From Pseudomonas alcaligenes (GTDB lineage Bacteria > Pseudomonadota > Gammaproteobacteria > Pseudomonadales > Pseudomonadaceae), in NCBI RefSeq assembly GCF_041729615.1, contig NZ_CP154874.1:687001-751000 (forward strand): a stretch of DNA of 64,000 bases, given 5' to 3'. Positions 25,218-35,085 of this stretch are shown piece by piece (the first letter of the stretch is position 1; each line of letters begins with the position of its first letter). A model generated the notes under the pieces. The model was not told the origin of the DNA. It ran no database searches and saw only the letters and a program-made list of their open reading frames with translations. The position numbers and the translations under genes were made by a program.

Positions 25218-26072
25218 ATGCAGTCTCCGTTTCATCGCCACCTGCTGATCCACTTCGGCAACCTGCTGGTCACCGCCATCGGCCTGGCCCTGCTCGGCCT
25301 GGCCGCCTGGCTGCAGCCGTCGCTGGTGGCGCCCCTGCTGTGGGCCGGGGTGCCGGTCTACCTCGGCGTGCTGCTGCCGCGCTGGGCCGGCCGCGCCGAG
25401 CGCCGGCGCCGCGCCGCGGCGGCGCGCGCCGCCAGCGAGGCGAAGTGGGGCTTCGCCTGCCGCGACCACGCCGGCCCCTGGCTCAACTACATCGACCAGC
25501 CCTTCGTGCGCCACTGCCCGGAGTTCGCCGGGCGCTACTTCTATGGCGAGTGGCTGCTGCTCCACGATGGCTGGCTGGTAGTCAACCCGGGGCACTCCAG
25601 CGTCGACCTGCAGCGTCAGGAAGTGCGCTACGACTTCAGCCGCAGCAGCACCTACGCCTGGGACGGCTGCACACCCAAGGTGCCGTTCTACTGGCTGGCC
25701 ATCATCGGCATCCCGGACTGGTGGGAGAAGCCGCACCGGGTGCTGCGCCTGTGCGACGGGCAGCTCTGCGCAGGCGAGGTGTTCTGGCCGCTGGCGCACC
25801 CGGCCAGCCTGGTGCACGACGCCCTCTACCAGTACCTGAACGCCGCCCCGGTGGCCAAGCACGAGGCCGACCTGCTGTTCCTGCGCATGCTGCGCGAGGC
25901 CGGCATGGCCTGGCCGCTGGCTTTCGCCTACTACCTGGCGGTGCGCCTGTTCGGCGCGCCCGACGTGCGCGGGCCGCGCCCCGGCAACAGCGCGCTGCGC
26001 TGCACCAGCCCGCTACCGGGGCTGGAGGCGCCGGCGGCGCTGAACTTCGCCGCGGCAGCACGGTCTGTGTGA
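25218..26072 (+). CDS. Membrane-associated hypothetical protein
   Basis: A 284-residue protein with two predicted N-terminal transmembrane helices (about 10-32 and 36-52), a stretch rich in Arg/Ala, and a C-terminal domain with HPASLVHDALYQYL and KHEADLLFLRMLREAGM, a histidine/aspartate-containing helical pattern like that of DUF1353 proteins. Function is unknown. The ATG at 25218 is preferred over two upstream in-frame ATGs because GGGAAGG lies just before it. It is not linked to the MoxR operon, which starts 130 bp downstream with its own leader. Confidence 0.65.
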   Translation: MQSPFHRHLLIHFGNLLVTAIGLALLGLAAWLQPSLVAPLLWAGVPVYLGVLLPRWAGRAERRRRAAAARAASEAKWGFACRDHAGPWLNYIDQPFVRHCPEFAGRYFYGEWLLLHDGWLVVNPGHSSVDLQRQEVRYDFSRSSTYAWDGCTPKVPFYWLAIIGIPDWWEKPHRVLRLCDGQLCAGEVFWPLAHPASLVHDALYQYLNAAPVAKHEADLLFLRMLREAGMAWPLAFAYYLAVRLFGAPDVRGPRPGNSALRCTSPLPGLEAPAALNFAAAARSV

Positions 26073-26202
26073 GCCGCGCGGAAGCGGAACTGGTCGGCAG
26101 AGCCGGCCGGGGGCATGCCAGTTAGCGCGCCGATGCAGTAGAGTTGGCAGCCCGATCGGGTGATTTCGGCAACCCGTCAGTCCCTTTCCAGGAAGATCCT
26201 CG

Positions 26203-27162
<960 letters not shown>

Positions 27163-27183
27163 TGCCGCGCACGACAGCCAACC

Positions 27184-27314
27184 GCCCATCTCCCGCGTGC
27201 GGGAGATGGGCCAAAGCGGCTTTCTCCCCTCTCCCATTTATGGGAGAGGGGCGGGGGAGAGGGTCATAGGCCACACTACCTTCTCCCCGGCCCTCTCCCA
27301 CTCGTGGGAGAGGG
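27184..27314. repeat. Three CTCTCCC/GGGAGAG hairpin repeats
   Basis: Three perfect inverted repeats with 2-nt loops: GCCCATCTCCCGC arms at 27184-27196 and 27199-27211, CCCCTCTCCCAT arms at 27226-27237 and 27240-27251, and CCCTCTCCCAC arms at 27291-27301 and 27304-27314. They fill the 188-bp gap between moxR and the DUF58 gene. A related but less perfect hairpin is near 15605-15632. They likely act as transcript processing or attenuation sites within the operon. Confidence 0.85.
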
Positions 27315-27350
27315 AGCACTCCTGCGCCGTAGGCTGAGGTTCCGCGCCCC

Positions 27351-28292
27351 ATGCACGCCCAGCCCACACCTCCCGGCATCCGCGTCAGCCTCGCCGAGCT
27401 GATCGAGATGCGTCACCGCGTGCGCGAGGTGCAGCTGTTCTCCACCCCGGCCAAGCGCAGCCCGCTGATCGGTCTGCACCATTCCAAGCTGCGCGGGCGC
27501 GGCGTCGACTTCGACCAGGTGCGGGTGTACCAGGCCGGCGACGACGTGCGCACCATCGACTGGCGCGTCACCGCGCGCACCCAGGAGCCGCACACCAAGC
27601 TGTTCCACGAGGAGCGCGAGCGGCCGATCTTCATCATGGTCGAGCAGAGCCGGCGGCTGTTCTTCGGGTCACGCCTGCAGTTCAAGTCGGTGCTCGCCGC
27701 CCAGGCGGCCAGCCTGTTCGGCTGGGCCGCGCTGGCGCACAACGACCGCATCGGCGGCCTGGTGTTCGGCGATGCCGAGCACCACGAGATCAAGCCACGG
27801 CGCAGCAAGCAGAGCCTGCTGCAGCTGCTCAACCGCCTGGCCCGCGCCAACCAGGCCCTGCACCCGGACGCGGCGAACGGCCGCGACAGCTTCGGCCTGG
27901 CCCTGCGCCGCGCCCGCGAGGTGCTGCGCCCGGGCAGCCTGGCGATCATCCTGTGCGACGAGCGCGCGCTCAACGATGCCACCGAGCAGCAGCTCACCCT
28001 GCTGGCGCGGCACACCGACCTGCTGCTGCTGCCGTTGTCCGACCCGCTCGACCACGAGCTGCCCGACGCCGGGCTGCTGCGCTTCATCGAGCAGGGTGCG
28101 CAGCTGGAGCTGGACACCAGCGGCGAGGCGCTGCGCGTCACCTACGGCGGCCTGGCCGAACAGCGCCGCGCGCGCTGGCAGCGCCTGGCGCTGAAGCTCG
28201 GCGTGCCGCTGCTGGCCCTGTCCACCGCCGGCGAACTGGTGGAACAGCTGCGCGAACACCTCAGCAGCCAGCAACCGGGCAAGCGGCCATGA
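27351..28292 (+). CDS. DUF58 protein, VWA-like, of the MoxR operon
   Basis: A 313-residue cytosolic DUF58 protein. The hallmark segment GRGVDFDQVRVYQAGDDVRTIDWRV is present near residues 50-70, and a degenerate von Willebrand A-like region (FIMVEQSRRLFFG) follows. DUF58 proteins are partners of MoxR ATPases. Its stop overlaps the start of the DUF4381 gene by 4 nt (ATGA). The repeat-filled leader just upstream separates it from moxR. Confidence 0.9.
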   Translation: MHAQPTPPGIRVSLAELIEMRHRVREVQLFSTPAKRSPLIGLHHSKLRGRGVDFDQVRVYQAGDDVRTIDWRVTARTQEPHTKLFHEERERPIFIMVEQSRRLFFGSRLQFKSVLAAQAASLFGWAALAHNDRIGGLVFGDAEHHEIKPRRSKQSLLQLLNRLARANQALHPDAANGRDSFGLALRRAREVLRPGSLAIILCDERALNDATEQQLTLLARHTDLLLLPLSDPLDHELPDAGLLRFIEQGAQLELDTSGEALRVTYGGLAEQRRARWQRLALKLGVPLLALSTAGELVEQLREHLSSQQPGKRP

Positions 28293-28786
28293 ACCCGCTC
28301 GACCAGCTGCAACCGACGATCGCCCCGCCGCCGGTGCCCTGGTGGCCGCCGGCGCCCGGCTGGTGGGCGCTACTGGTGCTCATCCCGCTGCTGCTCTGGG
28401 GCCTGTGGTACCTGCGCCGCTATCTGCCCAGGCGCAAGCGCGCGCTGCAGGTACAGGAGCAGCCGCTCGACCCGCTGCGCCAGGCCGCCCTGGCCGAGCT
28501 GGCGCGCCTGGTGCGCCCCTACGACGGCCAGCACGCCGGCCCCTGGCTGCAGCAGCTCAACGCCCTGCTCAAGCGCCTGGCCCGTGCCGACTACCCCAAC
28601 GACAACAGCCACGTGCTCAGCGGCCGTGCCTGGCTGGCGTTCCTCGACAGCCGCTGCCCGGCCGCCGGCCTGACCCGCTGGATGATCCTGGTCGAGGGCA
28701 CCTACCGCAGCCACTGCAGCCTCGACGACAAGGCCATCAACGGCCTCAACCAGGCCGTCGACACCTGGATTCGCAAGCATGTTTGA
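28289..28786 (+). CDS. DUF4381 membrane protein
   Basis: A 165-residue protein: MNPLDQLQPTIAPPPVPWWPPAPGWW proline/tryptophan-rich N terminus, one transmembrane helix (about 27-45), and a cytoplasmic helical domain ending WIRKHV. This is the typical DUF4381 pattern in Bat operons. The start overlaps the DUF58 stop; its own stop overlaps the start of the first VWA gene by 8 bp, so the genes are tightly coupled. Biochemical role unknown. Confidence 0.88.
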   Translation: MNPLDQLQPTIAPPPVPWWPPAPGWWALLVLIPLLLWGLWYLRRYLPRRKRALQVQEQPLDPLRQAALAELARLVRPYDGQHAGPWLQQLNALLKRLARADYPNDNSHVLSGRAWLAFLDSRCPAAGLTRWMILVEGTYRSHCSLDDKAINGLNQAVDTWIRKHV

Positions 28787-29798
28787 GTTCGCCTGGCCCT
28801 GGGCCCTGCTCCTCGCTCCGCTGCCCTGGCTGCTACGCCTGCTGCTGCCGGCGGCGGACAGCGGCGAGGCGGCGCTCAAGGTCAGCTTCCTCGCCGAGCT
28901 GGAGGGCCTCAGCGGGCGCCGCGCCCGCGCCAACCTGCCGGCCTGGCGCCAGCAGGCGCCCTTCGTCCTGCTGTGGATGTTCCTGCTGCTGGCCGCCGCC
29001 CGCCCGGAATGGGTCGGCGAGCCGCTGCCCCTGCCGGCCAGCGGCCGCGACCTGCTGCTGGCGGTGGACGTGTCCGGCTCCATGGACCACGCCGACATGC
29101 AGTGGGACGGCGAGGACATCAGCCGCCTGGAACTGGTCAAGCGGCTGTTCGGCGACTTCATCGAGGAGCGCCAGGGCGATCGCGTCGGCCTGATCCTGTT
29201 CGGCAGCCAGGCCTACCTGCAGTCGCCACTGACCTTCGATCGCCACACCGTGCGCACCTGGCTGGACGAGGCGCTGATCGGCATCGCCGGGCCGCAGACC
29301 GCCATCGGTGATGCCATCGGCCTGGCGGTCAAGCGCCTGCGCCAGCGCCCGGCCGACAGCCGTGTACTGGTGCTGATCACCGACGGCGCCAACAACGGCG
29401 GCGAGATCGAGCCGAAGGTCGCCGCACGCCTGGCCGCCGAGCAGCAGGTGAAGATCTACACCATCGGCATCGGCGCCGACCCCGAGCAGAGCGGCATCAT
29501 GGGCATGCTCGGGCTCAACCCCGGGGTCGACCTGGACGAGGCGACCCTGATCGAGATCGCCGAGCAGACCGGCGGCAGCTACTTCCGCGCCCGCACCAGC
29601 GCGGAGCTGCAACGCATCGAAGAGACCCTCGACCAGCTGGAGCCGGCCGCCCAGCTGCCGACCCGCGCGCGCCCGGCGCTGGCCCTGTACCCCTGGCCGC
29701 TGGCCGCGGCGCTGCTGGTCAGCCTGCTGCTGGTGGCGCGCGAGCTGTGGCCGCAGCGCTGGCAGGCGCTGGCCGCGCGCCTGGCGAGGAGCGCCTGA
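28779..29798 (+). CDS. batA: BatA-type von Willebrand A domain membrane protein
   Basis: A 339-residue protein with N-terminal transmembrane helices (about 5-24 and 60-75), a VWA domain with a complete MIDAS (DVSGS at 97-101, Thr in PQTAIGDA, Asp in ITDGANN) and a C-terminal transmembrane helix near 310-328. It should bind a divalent ion and a protein partner on the periplasmic side. Neighbouring genes are the usual Bat partners. BatA and BatB are named from gene order and topology. Confidence 0.9.
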   Translation: MFEFAWPWALLLAPLPWLLRLLLPAADSGEAALKVSFLAELEGLSGRRARANLPAWRQQAPFVLLWMFLLLAAARPEWVGEPLPLPASGRDLLLAVDVSGSMDHADMQWDGEDISRLELVKRLFGDFIEERQGDRVGLILFGSQAYLQSPLTFDRHTVRTWLDEALIGIAGPQTAIGDAIGLAVKRLRQRPADSRVLVLITDGANNGGEIEPKVAARLAAEQQVKIYTIGIGADPEQSGIMGMLGLNPGVDLDEATLIEIAEQTGGSYFRARTSAELQRIEETLDQLEPAAQLPTRARPALALYPWPLAAALLVSLLLVARELWPQRWQALAARLARSA

Positions 29799-31513
29799 TG
29801 GAGATGCTCTGGCCGCACTGGCTGCGCCCCTGGTGGCTGCTCCTGCTGCCGCTGCTCGGCTGGCTGCTCTGGCAGCTGTGGCATCGCCAGCGCCGCAGCG
29901 GGCGCTGGCAGGCGCTGCTGCCGGCCGCCTTCCAGGCCGTGCTGCTGTCCGGCGGCCGCGCGCGCAACAACAAGCTGCCGTGGATCGCCCTCGGCCTGGC
30001 CTGGCTGCTGGCCCTGCTGGCCCTGCTCGGGCCGAGCTGGCAGCGTCTGGAACAGGCCAGCCAGAAGCGCGCCGACCCGCTGGTGGTCCTGCTCGAACTG
30101 ACCCCGGCGATGCTCGCCACCGACGCCGCACCCAACCGCCTGGAGCAGGCCAAGCGCAAGTTGCTCGACCTGCTGCAAGCGCGCAGCGATGCGCAGACGG
30201 CGATCATCGTCTATGCCGGCAGCGCCCATACCCTGGTGCCGCTGTCTGACGACCTGGCCGCCGCGCGCAACCTGCTGGAGGCGGTCAAGCCGTCGATCAT
30301 GCCGGAGCCGGGGCGGCGCGCCGACCTGGCAGTGACCAGGGCCCTGGCCCTGCTCGACCAGGGCGCCCAGGGCCGCGGCCGGCTGCTGCTGATCGGCAGC
30401 GAACTGAGCGAGGAGGAGCGCGGCGGCATCCGCCAGGCCCTCGGCAACCGTGGCGAGCGCCTGGCCATCCTCGGCATCGGCAGCGCCCAGGGCGCACCGA
30501 TTCGCGGCGAGGACGGCAGCTTCCTCAAGGACGCCGCCGGTGCCATCCTGGTGCCGCGCCTGGATGGCACCGGCTTGCGCCGCTTCGCCGACGAGCTGGG
30601 CGGCCTGTACCGCAAGGCGCGCCTGGACGACGCCGACCTGCAGGGCCTCGACCTGCTCGGCGGGCCCCAGGCCCTGCGCGAGGGCGCCGAGCCGACCCGC
30701 CTGCAGGCCTGGGCCGACCAGGGCCACTGGCTGCTGCTGCCGCTGCTGCTGATCGCCGCCTGCGCCGGGCGCCGTGGCTGGCTGTTCTGCCTGCCGCTAC
30801 TGCTGTCGCTGGTCCCGCAGCCGAGCTACGCCCTCGGCTGGGACGACCTGTGGCTGCGCCCGGACCAGCAGGGCCAGCGCCTGCTGCAGGCGGACAAGCC
30901 CAGGGAGGCCGCCGCACGCTTTCAGGACCCGCAATGGCAGGGCGAGGCGCTGTACCGCGCCGGCGACTATGCCGGCGCCGCCGAGCGCTTCGCCCGTGCC
31001 GACAGCGCCATCGCCCACTACAACCGTGGCAACGCCCTGGCCAAGGGCAACGAACTGGAGGCCGCGCTGGACGCCTACGACCAGGCCCTGGAACGCGACC
31101 CGGGGCTCGCGCCCGCGCAACAGAACAGGGCACAAGTCGAGCAGCTGCTGCGCCAGCAGAAGCAGCAACAGACGCAGCAGCAGAACCAGGACGACCCGCA
31201 ACAGGACGAGGCCGAGCAGAATGCGCAGGGCGGCCAGCCGCAGCCCGGCGCCGGCCAACCACAGCCCGCGCAGCCACCTTCGGCCGAGCCACCGGCCCCG
31301 CAGCCGCAGACGCAGCCGGAGCAGCCCCAGCAGCAGGCCGGCGACGGCCAGGGCAAGCCCGCCGACAACCCGAGCGGCGGCGCCGAGGCGCTCGGCGGCG
31401 AGCAGCGCGACGCGCTGGAACAATGGCTGCGGCAGATCCCCGACGACCCGGGCGAACTGCTGCGGCGCAAATTCCTCTACGAACAACAGCAGCGCCAGGA
31501 ACAGTCCCGATGA
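29798..31513 (+). CDS. batB: BatB-type VWA protein fused to a TPR (BatC-like) tail
   Basis: A 571-residue protein: two transmembrane helices (about 10-28 and 60-78), a VWA domain, a third membrane helix near 310-335, then tetratricopeptide-type repeats (EALYRAGDYAGAAERFARAD, NRGNALAKGNELEAALDAYDQALERDP) and a long Gln/Pro-rich low-complexity linker. It thus combines BatB and BatC roles. The MIDAS is degenerate: ELTPAM replaces DxSxS, with Glu100, Thr102 and Ala104, so metal binding is doubtful. The ATG at 29798 overlaps the BatA stop (TGATG) and has GAGGAG 7 nt upstream. Its stop overlaps BatD by 4 bp. Confidence 0.88.
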   Translation: MEMLWPHWLRPWWLLLLPLLGWLLWQLWHRQRRSGRWQALLPAAFQAVLLSGGRARNNKLPWIALGLAWLLALLALLGPSWQRLEQASQKRADPLVVLLELTPAMLATDAAPNRLEQAKRKLLDLLQARSDAQTAIIVYAGSAHTLVPLSDDLAAARNLLEAVKPSIMPEPGRRADLAVTRALALLDQGAQGRGRLLLIGSELSEEERGGIRQALGNRGERLAILGIGSAQGAPIRGEDGSFLKDAAGAILVPRLDGTGLRRFADELGGLYRKARLDDADLQGLDLLGGPQALREGAEPTRLQAWADQGHWLLLPLLLIAACAGRRGWLFCLPLLLSLVPQPSYALGWDDLWLRPDQQGQRLLQADKPREAAARFQDPQWQGEALYRAGDYAGAAERFARADSAIAHYNRGNALAKGNELEAALDAYDQALERDPGLAPAQQNRAQVEQLLRQQKQQQTQQQNQDDPQQDEAEQNAQGGQPQPGAGQPQPAQPPSAEPPAPQPQTQPEQPQQQAGDGQGKPADNPSGGAEALGGEQRDALEQWLRQIPDDPGELLRRKFLYEQQQRQEQSR

Positions 31514-33144
31514 AACGCCTGCTTTGCGCCCTCCTCCTCTGCCTCGCCAGCCTGCCGGCGCTGGCCGCCAACCTGTCCGCCACGGTGGACCGGGCACGCC
31601 TGAACGAGGGCGAGACCTTCGACCTGTTCCTCGAGTCGGACGACGTCACGGTCTTCGGCATGCCCGACCTGGAGCCGCTCAAGCAGCAGTTCGAGGTGGT
31701 CAGCACGCGCCAGGAGAACCGCCTGGCCACCTTCGACGGCAAGACCCGCGCCAGCACCCGCTGGATCGTCACCCTGCTGCCGCGGCAGAGCGGCTACGTG
31801 GTGGTGCCGCCGCTGCGGCTGGGCGACGCCGAGAGCCAGCCGATCACCCTGCAGGTGGTCAAGGGCGGCGCCGGCACGGCGGCCGATGGCAAGCTGGCGC
31901 CCATCTTCATCGACGCCAGCCTGGACCGCGAGAGCGTCTACGTGCAGGCCCAGGTGGTGCTGACCCTGCGCATCTACCACTCGGTGTCGCTGTACGACGA
32001 CAGCAGCCTGACGCCGCTGAGCATCCCCAACGCCCGCGTCGAGCAGCTGGGCGACCCGCGCACCTTCGAGACCGACGTCAACGGCGTGCGCCACGGGGTG
32101 ATCGAGCTGCGCTACGCCATCTTCCCGCAGGAGAGCGGCGAGCTGCTGATCCCCGCCCAGGTGTTCAGCGCCACCCCGGCGCTGCGCGACCGCGACTACA
32201 ACCCCTTCGGCCCGCGCCCGGGACGCCTGACCCGCGTGCGTTCGCCGGAAATCCCCCTGCAGGTCCGGGCCCGGCCGGCCGCCTGGCCGGCCGACGCACC
32301 CTGGCTGCCGGCGCGGGCGCTGAGCCTGAGCGAGGCCTGGAACCCGGAGCCGGACCAGCCCAGCGTCGGCGACTCGCTGACGCGCAACATCATGCTGCGC
32401 GCCGAGGGTCTGTCCAGCGCCCAGCTGCCGCCCCTGCCACAGCAGGACAGCCCCGGCCTGCGCCGCTACCCGGACCAGCCGCAGCTGCGCAACGAGAGCA
32501 GCGACCGCGGCCTGATCGGCAGCCGCGAGGAGAGCGAGGCACTGGTGCCGAGCCAGAGCGGGCGCCTGACCCTGCCGGAAGTGCGGGTACTGTGGTGGAA
32601 CACCGACGCGGATCGCCTGGAAACCGCCAGCCTGCCGGCACGCACCCTGGAAGTGGCGAGCAACCCCGAGCTGGAAGTCGACGCCCCAGCGGTCACCGCG
32701 AGCACGGCCGGCGCCGCCGACGCCCCCCTGCTGTGGCCCTGGCAGCTGGCCTGCGCCCTGCTCAGCCTGACCACCCTGCTGGGCTTCGGCTTGTGGTGGC
32801 GGGCCCGGCGCCAGCCGGCCATCCTGCCGACGGCGCAGAGCGGCCCCAGCCCGCGCACCCTGCTCGACGACCTCAAGCGCGCCTGCCTGGCCAACGACCC
32901 GCACGCCACCCGCCAGGCCCTGGATGCCTGGGCCCGCCAGCAGCCGGAAACCCTGGCCGACATGGCCGCGCGCTTCGTGCCGCTGTCCGAGGCCCTCGAC
33001 GGCCTGAATGGCGCGCTGTACAGCGAAACCGGCAATCAGTGGCAAGGCGAGAGCCTGTGGAAGGCGATCCGCAACCTGCCGCCGCTGGAGGCCGCGGCCA
33101 ACCCGCAGGAAACCAGCCCGCTGCCACCGCTCTACCCACGCTGA
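31510..33144 (+). CDS. batD: BatD-like oxygen-tolerance family protein
   Basis: A 544-residue exported protein: signal peptide to about ALAAN, then immunoglobulin-like beta domains with the BatD opening LSATVDRARLNEGETFDLFLES, a long middle region, a single transmembrane helix near 410-432 and a cytoplasmic tail. BatD is the last core member of the operon. It is coupled to batB by an ATGA overlap. The periplasmic part probably contacts BatA/BatB VWA domains; this is inference from the operon. Confidence 0.9.
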   Translation: MKRLLCALLLCLASLPALAANLSATVDRARLNEGETFDLFLESDDVTVFGMPDLEPLKQQFEVVSTRQENRLATFDGKTRASTRWIVTLLPRQSGYVVVPPLRLGDAESQPITLQVVKGGAGTAADGKLAPIFIDASLDRESVYVQAQVVLTLRIYHSVSLYDDSSLTPLSIPNARVEQLGDPRTFETDVNGVRHGVIELRYAIFPQESGELLIPAQVFSATPALRDRDYNPFGPRPGRLTRVRSPEIPLQVRARPAAWPADAPWLPARALSLSEAWNPEPDQPSVGDSLTRNIMLRAEGLSSAQLPPLPQQDSPGLRRYPDQPQLRNESSDRGLIGSREESEALVPSQSGRLTLPEVRVLWWNTDADRLETASLPARTLEVASNPELEVDAPAVTASTAGAADAPLLWPWQLACALLSLTTLLGFGLWWRARRQPAILPTAQSGPSPRTLLDDLKRACLANDPHATRQALDAWARQQPETLADMAARFVPLSEALDGLNGALYSETGNQWQGESLWKAIRNLPPLEAAANPQETSPLPPLYPR

Positions 33145-33167
33145 CAACCGTTCCAAGGATGGAACCC

Positions 33168-33785
33168 ATGACCCTCAAAGAAGAACTCGCCGCCTTCTAC
33201 CGCCGCTGCGGCTTCAGCGACACCGCCGACCGCCAGGCCTGCACGGTGCCGGTCTACACCGGCTGCCTGCTGGTGCCGCTGCCGAACATCGAGACGCGGC
33301 ACATCTACCTGAAGTACCACGACCTGCACCACATCGTGACCGGCTACAGCACCGGGCGCATCGGCGAGGGCGAAGTCAGCGCCTGGGAACTGGGCACCGG
33401 CTCGATGCTCAACTCGCCGCTGCTCGGCACCATGAACCTGATCGCCCTATCCACCGGTCTGGTCCTGCAGCCGAAACGCATGTGGCGCGCCTTCCGCCGC
33501 GGCTGCCGCAGCCGCAACCTGTACCTGCTGGCCATGCGCGAGAAGATCGACAGCGACCACTGGGCCGACCTGCCCGCCCTGCGCCAGGCGCTGCTGGAGA
33601 GCCGCCGCGATCCACTGCCGCTGGCGCTGCGCACCGCCGAGTTCGGTACCTATGCGGCGCTGGCCATGCTGATCCACGCGCTGATCGCCATCCCCGCCAT
33701 GCTGACCCGCGTGATCACCGATATCGGCCTGGGCTATAGCTTCATCCAGGCGGTGAAGCCAACCAGGCGCACCGATCTGTACTGA
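33168..33785 (+). CDS. Coq4-like protein
   Basis: A 205-residue protein whose segment around residues 51-67 matches the metal-binding motif of Coq4 proteins: His51-Asp-x-x-His55 followed by exactly 11 residues and Glu67. Coq4 is involved in ubiquinone biosynthesis, where it binds a divalent metal; bacterial Coq4-like proteins are less well studied. One hydrophobic segment near 165-185 could touch the membrane. The ATG at 33168 is preferred (AAGGA 8 nt upstream); an in-frame ATG at 33159 is possible. It is 23 bp after batD and could be co-transcribed with the Bat operon. Confidence 0.7.
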   Translation: MTLKEELAAFYRRCGFSDTADRQACTVPVYTGCLLVPLPNIETRHIYLKYHDLHHIVTGYSTGRIGEGEVSAWELGTGSMLNSPLLGTMNLIALSTGLVLQPKRMWRAFRRGCRSRNLYLLAMREKIDSDHWADLPALRQALLESRRDPLPLALRTAEFGTYAALAMLIHALIAIPAMLTRVITDIGLGYSFIQAVKPTRRTDLY

Positions 33786-33968
33786 ACTGAAGGAAGAATC
33801 GCGGCCAGGTGGTGGGGGCCGCTAGCGGCCAGAAGCAGACATCCGCTGAAACCAAGAATGGTGAGATGCCTGTTTTAAGGGGGCACTTAACCCACCCCAC
33901 GCGGGGGGACAAGAGTCTCGCCTGAGCATGAGCTAATTGCTCCTAGACACCATTAGGAACCTACTGGA
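33786..33968. other. Intergenic region before the ColRS island
   Basis: No gene supported. It contains small inverted sequences (CCCCACGCGGGG around 33895-33905) that could help end both the Coq4-like transcript and the convergent dgkA transcript. From here to about 40640 the base composition is visibly less GC-rich than on either side. Confidence 0.35.
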
Positions 33969-34361
33969 TCATGCCAGGATAGTGCACCAAACAGCTCCGA
34001 TAGTTATCAGGGCAATGAGCTGGGCAGCGCTTCCCATGTCCTTGGCCCGTTTAGAAAGTGGGTGTACCTCCAGGGATACCCGATCTACTGTCGCCTCTAT
34101 TGCGGAATTGATCAGCTCCACAATCAGTGCAAGCAGGAGCACACAAACCAGCATCGCTCGCTCGACACTGCTGATATCCAGAGCTATTGCCACAGGGATG
34201 AGCAGCGTATTGAGCAGCAATAGCTGGCGAAACGCCGCCTCGCCTCGAAAGGCCGCAAGCAGGCCTGCAATCGAATAACCCAGAGCCCGCACGACACGGG
34301 TCAACCCTTTCTGTCCCTTGAGCGAGCGTGCATCTAGTTCGGCAGCTTCCAGATCATTCAT
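33969..34361 (-). CDS. dgkA: Diacylglycerol kinase
   Basis: Small integral-membrane diacylglycerol kinase, 130 residues, three transmembrane helices. The family signature ELINSAIEATVDRVS followed by KRAKDMGSAA contains the catalytic Glu and metal-binding Glu. It phosphorylates diacylglycerol to phosphatidate, recycling the lipid released when head groups are moved onto envelope sugars. Its start overlaps the LPS-kinase-like gene by 4 bp, so it belongs to the methyltransferase-inaA-dgkA operon, which carries a ColR-type site upstream. This placement suggests the enzyme serves the transferase encoded on the other side of colRS. Confidence 0.93.
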   Translation of the reverse strand: MNDLEAAELDARSLKGQKGLTRVVRALGYSIAGLLAAFRGEAAFRQLLLLNTLLIPVAIALDISSVERAMLVCVLLLALIVELINSAIEATVDRVSLEVHPLSKRAKDMGSAAQLIALITIGAVWCTILA

Positions 34362-35082
34362 TTGGCAGAACCCGCTTCATGGCAAGACTTAGCCAGAAGC
34401 CGGCCGTGCTCCTGTAGCAAGTGAATGCAATCAGGCTCCGGGATTGGCCCGCGGTGGCGCCATAACTGGCTCAGGTCATGGCGCGCAGCATCCTTGCCTC
34501 GGAGACGTCGCCGACTCTTCTCTAGGTCAAGGATTGCTGTTTCAACAAAGGGAGGCTCGGTATTGCGTGGCACGATTTTGACGAAGATATGCTTCGGGTA
34601 GCAGCAGCCGTGCTGCCAGCCTGCTCTGTGCAGGGATGCGAGCATCGAGGCAACTTGGTTCATAACCAACCCCCGCAATGACTGGTCAGGTTTATCAGCG
34701 TCGTACCATTGCTCTAGGCTAATAAAGCCAGGCAAGGCCTCCGTGACCAAAAGCGCCTGCCATTGCCCTGCATGCTTGCGAGCAGCCCCGTACACCAGTT
34801 TCGGCACACGAATACCCAGATGCGCAAAAGCCCTGTATGCCTTTATCTCGCGTAATACAGTGGGCTGCCCTAAGGGGTGCAATAGTGTTCGATAGGTATG
34901 TCCAGCCTGGCGTTTGCAATAGAGCTGCGGACGCCTGGGATCACGAGATTGCAACAGCAGCACACCGCTTTCCCCCCACGCCTCTTGTTTGCGGGCTCTA
35001 CCCACACACCTTGGCTATGCCACCAGCGATCGAACTCGGTGCTCTGCGGGGCTGGTAGCGAATGGCTGATCAGAATGCCCAT
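34358..35082 (-). pseudogene. inaA: InaA-type lipopolysaccharide kinase-like gene, frameshifted
   Basis: A protein-kinase-like LPS-core kinase family (InaA/WapQ type): LYCKRQAGHTYRT, LASLHRAGWQHGCCYPKHIFV (catalytic-loop region) and AILDLEKSRR (metal Asp). The family's N terminus FDRWWHSQGVWVEPANKRRGG is present but in another frame. The frames meet at a run of six G (complement of 34972-34977): with seven G the sequence would read RRGGESGVLLLQ, as in relatives. The ATG at 35082 starts 3 bp after the methyltransferase stop. As sequenced, the product is truncated; translation from 35005 would give an N-terminally shortened protein. A sequencing error, phase variation or true decay are all possible. 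Confidence 0.75.
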
Positions 35083-35085
35083 CGA

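Noticed and set aside
30774..33100. Long plus-strand frame running through batB and batD into the Coq4-like gene.
   Set aside because: Only the part after 33168 reads as a protein family; the rest is an out-of-frame reading of batB and batD.
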